DNA from: JAZGER01 sp036480335
GTDB taxonomy: Bacteria; Pseudomonadota; Gammaproteobacteria; DSM-19610
DNA: 18,342 nucleotides
Reading direction: 5' to 3'
NCBI GenBank assembly: GCA_036480335.1
Contig: JAZGGH010000070.1
Location: 1-18,342 of the forward strand
The notes beneath the pieces are model-generated. The model had not been told where the DNA came from. It was given only the letters and a program-made list of their open reading frames with translations, and ran no database searches. The position numbers and the translations under genes are program-made. Positions 15,149 to 18,342 of the stretch are shown here, piece after piece (position 1 is the first letter of the stretch; each line of letters starts with the position of its first letter).

Positions 15149-16786
15149 CTATAAAATTCGGACAATTGCCTGGCCTGTAAAGTAGCTAAATGCCAGGTAT
15201 TCATAATCTACGCCAGCGTCTGCTACAAATTCCTGAAATGCTTTGTATTCGTGCTGGCGCCATTCCGGGTAACAAAAAAATTCATCAAATACAATTACAG
15301 TGCCCGGAACAATTCTTGAGCCCAGGTTATCGAATACCGTTTTCGTAGAGCTGTAGAGGTCGCAGTCTACGTTAATAAAACTCACGGAGCCGGAATGCTT
15401 ATCAACAAATCCAGGCAATGTTGTATCAAAAAGACCTGGATACAATGTGACATTGTCGAGCGTTTGAGGTAACTGCCCCCTTGTTGAATATGTGCCTGCC
15501 TGATCATCTGTAGCAGTCACAGAACTGCCCGTTTCCCAGGCCTCAGGCAACCCTTCAAACGAGTCAAAACCATGCACAGCACACTCAACCCTGCTGGCAA
15601 TAATGTTAATGGATGTTCCAAAGCACACACCAAATTCAAGATATAAACCATCAACAGTCGCTTTCGTTATTGCATAATCAAGCATCGCGGCTGTGGTACT
15701 GAAATATCGGGCTTGCTGATTCGCATTTGAGGCGAATTGATACGACTCGATAATACTATCTGTCAGTGGCGATGCGCCATTGACAGCCTGTTTTTTTACG
15801 CCCTGTAAATCCCCAAGCTGATCACCTATAACCCCAAGAAAACATTTTGCTAAAAGATTGTCAGGGTTGAGATCAATCGCTGCCTGAAAAGATGCAGCAG
15901 CCATGTTAAGGTTTTTGTCGTCATAGACACAAATTGCGATATTATGATGCGCCGCACTGCAGCTGGTATTTATTTTCAGAGCCTGGTTGTGACAATTAAT
16001 GGCGTCACTTAAGCGCCCTTGTTTTTGCAAAGTGCGGCCTAAATTAACATATGCCTCAACGAGTTTGGGGTCTAAAGAAATCGCCTGACGGTATTCTACT
16101 TCTGCCTCATTCAGCTTACTTTGGTTTTGATAAGCTTCGGCTAAATTATGGTGGATCAATTTGTTATTGGGTTCGAACACTAAAGCCGCTTTATAGATAT
16201 CCTCAGCTTCCTGGTACATTGAAAGCGCCATATACCCATTACCCAGGCAGTGCATAGCCTGGCCCGAATTTGGCGCTATTTGAAGAATTTTCGAAAATTG
16301 CTCAATTGCTTCAATATATATTTCACTTTGTAATAGTAAGTTACCAAGACCAAACTGGGCATGCATGTTACGCTCGTCGCAGTCGATTGCTCGCCTGTAA
16401 TATTGAAGCGCCTTGCGAACGTCCCCCTGACCTTTGGTTAATTCGGCCAGTTGATAATATAATTGTGTCGATTGTGGGCGTATTGAGACCAACGTCTGGA
16501 GGCCTGCAATAGCCTCGTGTATCTTACCCTGAGCCAGGCAAGACTGAATAATCACATCCCAGCCTTTTTGCTCACCTGAATTAATAGCAATTGCTGCCCT
16601 CCCTGCTTTTTCGGCAGCAGCAAAATCCTTCAACTGCAAACAAGCAGAGCCTAGAAGCATCCATAAATGTGGGTCTTGCATACCGGGAATGCAAAGGGGC
16701 TCACACAGATCTCGGGCTTCTTGTGACTTCTGCTCGCATAGAAGCGCCCAAATATTTTGTTTTATAGCATCAGTTTCTTTTAGCAT
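15149..16786 (-). CDS. TPR protein fused to TylF/MycF-like SAM-dependent methyltransferase
   Basis: This is a 545-residue protein. Residues 1 to about 350 are a chain of some ten TPR repeats (for example ALVFEPNNKLIHHNLAEAY). Residues about 375-545 are a class I methyltransferase of the macrocin O-methyltransferase (TylF) family: YLEFGVCFGTSINIIA binds S-adenosylmethionine, VHGFDSFEGLPEAW has the acidic residue for the ribose, and FINVDCDLYSST is the family's metal-binding stretch, followed by FDEFF. TylF enzymes O-methylate sugar hydroxyls with Mg2+; the acceptor here is unknown. I choose the ATG at 16786 over the TTG at 16807; neither has a good ribosome-binding site. It diverges from a TPR-sulfotransferase gene 131 bases away, which suggests shared control. 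Confidence 0.88.
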   Translation of the reverse strand: MLKETDAIKQNIWALLCEQKSQEARDLCEPLCIPGMQDPHLWMLLGSACLQLKDFAAAEKAGRAAIAINSGEQKGWDVIIQSCLAQGKIHEAIAGLQTLVSIRPQSTQLYYQLAELTKGQGDVRKALQYYRRAIDCDERNMHAQFGLGNLLLQSEIYIEAIEQFSKILQIAPNSGQAMHCLGNGYMALSMYQEAEDIYKAALVFEPNNKLIHHNLAEAYQNQSKLNEAEVEYRQAISLDPKLVEAYVNLGRTLQKQGRLSDAINCHNQALKINTSCSAAHHNIAICVYDDKNLNMAAASFQAAIDLNPDNLLAKCFLGVIGDQLGDLQGVKKQAVNGASPLTDSIIESYQFASNANQQARYFSTTAAMLDYAITKATVDGLYLEFGVCFGTSINIIASRVECAVHGFDSFEGLPEAWETGSSVTATDDQAGTYSTRGQLPQTLDNVTLYPGLFDTTLPGFVDKHSGSVSFINVDCDLYSSTKTVFDNLGSRIVPGTVIVFDEFFCYPEWRQHEYKAFQEFVADAGVDYEYLAFSYFTGQAIVRIL

Positions 16787-16917
16787 CGTTAATAAGGCGC
16801 GTAGCAATTTTAATTTTCATGGGGTTAATAATAACAATTATCTTTCTGCAATTTTGTTAAAATGCACCGATTACAGTTTCAAAATTTTCAAAGCAAGTGT
16901 TAGAAGGCAACCAATTG
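16787..16917. promoter_or_regulatory. Divergent control region between two TPR-enzyme genes
   Basis: These 131 bases are AT-rich and must carry promoters for both directions. On the plus strand a TTAAAAT element near 16855 could be a -10 box, but no good -35 box is seen. On the minus strand no clear hexamers stand out. There is no palindrome long enough to call an operator. Confidence 0.35.
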
Positions 16918-18342
16918 ATGACTGACCAATCAACAACGTTAGTATATATTAAAAATCAGGCTGGAGTATTACTTCGTGACAATCAGTTGGAACAGGCGGC
17001 TACTCTTCTTGATAATGCCTGCCTGGTCAATTGTAAGGATAGAGAAATATGGGAAATGCAAGCCTATGTCTACAGCCAACTAGAAAACACTGAGAAATTA
17101 GTCAAGGCTTGCTTCAAATTGGTGGAGTTATTGCCAACTGCCGCTAACCACCATTTTAATCTTGCATTTGCACTTCAGGGCGCAGGCCAATTGCCCGAAT
17201 CTGCAAAAGCGTATCGTAAAACTCTCGAATTAGATCCCCAGGATGCGCAAGCCGAATATAATCTCGCTCTAATATTGCAACAGATGGAGGAAACTGACGC
17301 GGCAGAAGCGCATTATAAAAAAGCCTTATCGATTAAACCAGACTGGCCTGAGGCTATAAATAATTTCACACAAATTCTGAACGAAAAAGGGGATTTTAGT
17401 TTAGCCGAATCTCTATTAAAAAACGCTATCAAAAAGACTCCTTCCGCCATCAATCTATATTACAGGCTGGGTGAAACCTACGATCATAATTGCAAATATG
17501 AAGAATCAATTGCAACTTACAACAAAGCCCTTCGCCTTGATAGAAAAAGCACTGGCTTATGTGTTCGTATTGCAGATGTTTTACTGCGCGCTAACAAAGC
17601 TACTGATGCACTTAAATATTACCAATCTGCACAACAGCTGGACCCTGCAAATATCGATGCCGCACTTGGATTGATTAGTGTTTACGAATCTCAGGGGGAC
17701 TATGATACGGCGCGCCAACATTTAAGTCTATTGCTAGAGAATGAAGAACCCAATATTCAAATTGCATTAAAATATGCGCACCTCTTTAAAGACCAAGACC
17801 AATCCAATAAAGCGAGCGAGCTTATTAACAAACTCCTCCAGGACAATAAACTATCAAACCAATTCAAAATAAAAGCACACTTTGCACTCGGAAAACTATA
17901 CGACAGCGCAAAAAATTATGATGCTGCATTCCTAAACTTTCAACAGGCTAACAACTTAAAGCAGCACTCTTTCAATGCCCCTCGTATCTCTAAACTGGTT
18001 GACGCGATAATAGCTGAGTTTTCTATAGCTCAACTAAAAAATAGCCCCAAAACATCAAATGCAGTCAATCCAAGCAAGCCTGTATTTATAATAGGAATGC
18101 CTCGATCAGGTACGAGCCTGGTGGAGCAGATTCTTGCAGGGCATAGTCAGGTCTTTGCTGCTGGTGAGCTGGACATTCTACCAAGGACGATCTTAAATAT
18201 ATCTGCACTTATTGGCTGCGATAATCCTTATCCATACATTGTTGGGTCTCTGACAGAAGGGATGTTGAATAAACTGGCAAACCATTATTTAGAACAGCTT
18301 GCTAAACTGACTGAGAGTAAACCCTGCATTATTACCGATAAG
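16918..18342 (+). CDS. TPR-repeat sulfotransferase (3' end beyond the window)
   Basis: An open frame of 475 codons starts at ATG 16918 (MTDQSTTLVYIKNQAG) with AAGG ten bases upstream and runs through the right edge without a stop. Residues 1 to about 340 are TPR repeats (for example AYRKTLELDPQDAQAEYNLA and ATYNKALRLD). The sulfotransferase domain begins with the PAPS loop PVFIIGMPRSGTSLVEQ at residues 388-404, followed by GHSQVFAAGEL, which closely parallels SSHPDVYGAGEL in the complete sulfotransferase at 2051-3823. About 200 residues, including the 3'-phosphate motif, should lie beyond the window. The two proteins share architecture but have different TPR sequences. Substrate unknown; probably cytoplasmic. 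Confidence 0.92.
   Translation, partial: MTDQSTTLVYIKNQAGVLLRDNQLEQAATLLDNACLVNCKDREIWEMQAYVYSQLENTEKLVKACFKLVELLPTAANHHFNLAFALQGAGQLPESAKAYRKTLELDPQDAQAEYNLALILQQMEETDAAEAHYKKALSIKPDWPEAINNFTQILNEKGDFSLAESLLKNAIKKTPSAINLYYRLGETYDHNCKYEESIATYNKALRLDRKSTGLCVRIADVLLRANKATDALKYYQSAQQLDPANIDAALGLISVYESQGDYDTARQHLSLLLENEEPNIQIALKYAHLFKDQDQSNKASELINKLLQDNKLSNQFKIKAHFALGKLYDSAKNYDAAFLNFQQANNLKQHSFNAPRISKLVDAIIAEFSIAQLKNSPKTSNAVNPSKPVFIIGMPRSGTSLVEQILAGHSQVFAAGELDILPRTILNISALIGCDNPYPYIVGSLTEGMLNKLANHYLEQLAKLTESKPCIITDK

Overview
The window looks like a chromosomal segment of a gammaproteobacterium, probably free-living and aquatic. Supporting signs are the accB-accC pair, a DUF2919 membrane protein, a FadL-type outer-membrane porin, a secreted protein with a VPxPA-type PEP-CTERM tail, and TPR-sulfotransferase fusions. 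The genus cannot be fixed from the sequence.

Layout. Positions 1-468 (minus strand) hold the first five codons of accC and a complete accB, which start fatty-acid synthesis. Positions 612-1843 hold a dead IS256-family insertion sequence. Its transposase is frameshifted, and an internal block of about 230 bp, carrying the second catalytic Asp region, now lies on the opposite strand. From 2051 to 9529 (minus strand) there is a run of four genes, in transcription order: a FadL/OMPP1-like porin, a 1106-residue secreted multidomain surface protein, a borosin-type peptide-backbone N-methyltransferase (a tetrapyrrole-methylase-fold protein very like Shewanella SonM), and a TPR-sulfotransferase. A separate short PEP-CTERM protein (9883-10626, minus) lies just upstream with its own terminator. 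It shares a domain with the big surface protein, which itself carries two copies.

Positions 10904-13698 contain three different 2-oxoglutarate/Fe(II) dioxygenases of the prolyl-4-hydroxylase-like fold, together with a DUF2919 membrane protein. Positions 13957-15061 (minus) hold a YkgJ-type Cys-cluster protein and a small two-helix membrane protein. Finally, two TPR fusion genes diverge from about 16.8 kb: TPR plus TylF-like methyltransferase (minus), and TPR plus sulfotransferase (plus, cut by the window end).

The most interesting signal is the borosin-like methyltransferase. It has the Y-x5-R-x3-Y catalytic spacing and the GHPG and EPGISAED motifs of that family, but no recognisable precursor peptide lies in the window, and its closest neighbour is a TPR-sulfotransferase. 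With three Fe(II) dioxygenases, two TPR-sulfotransferases and a TPR-methyltransferase within 16 kb, the region is unusually rich in enzymes that could modify peptides or proteins. Whether these form one pathway is an inference; strand changes break them into several transcription units. Two short intergenic repeats of types that appear scattered in many bacterial genomes (4711-4740 and 13889-13920) are also present.
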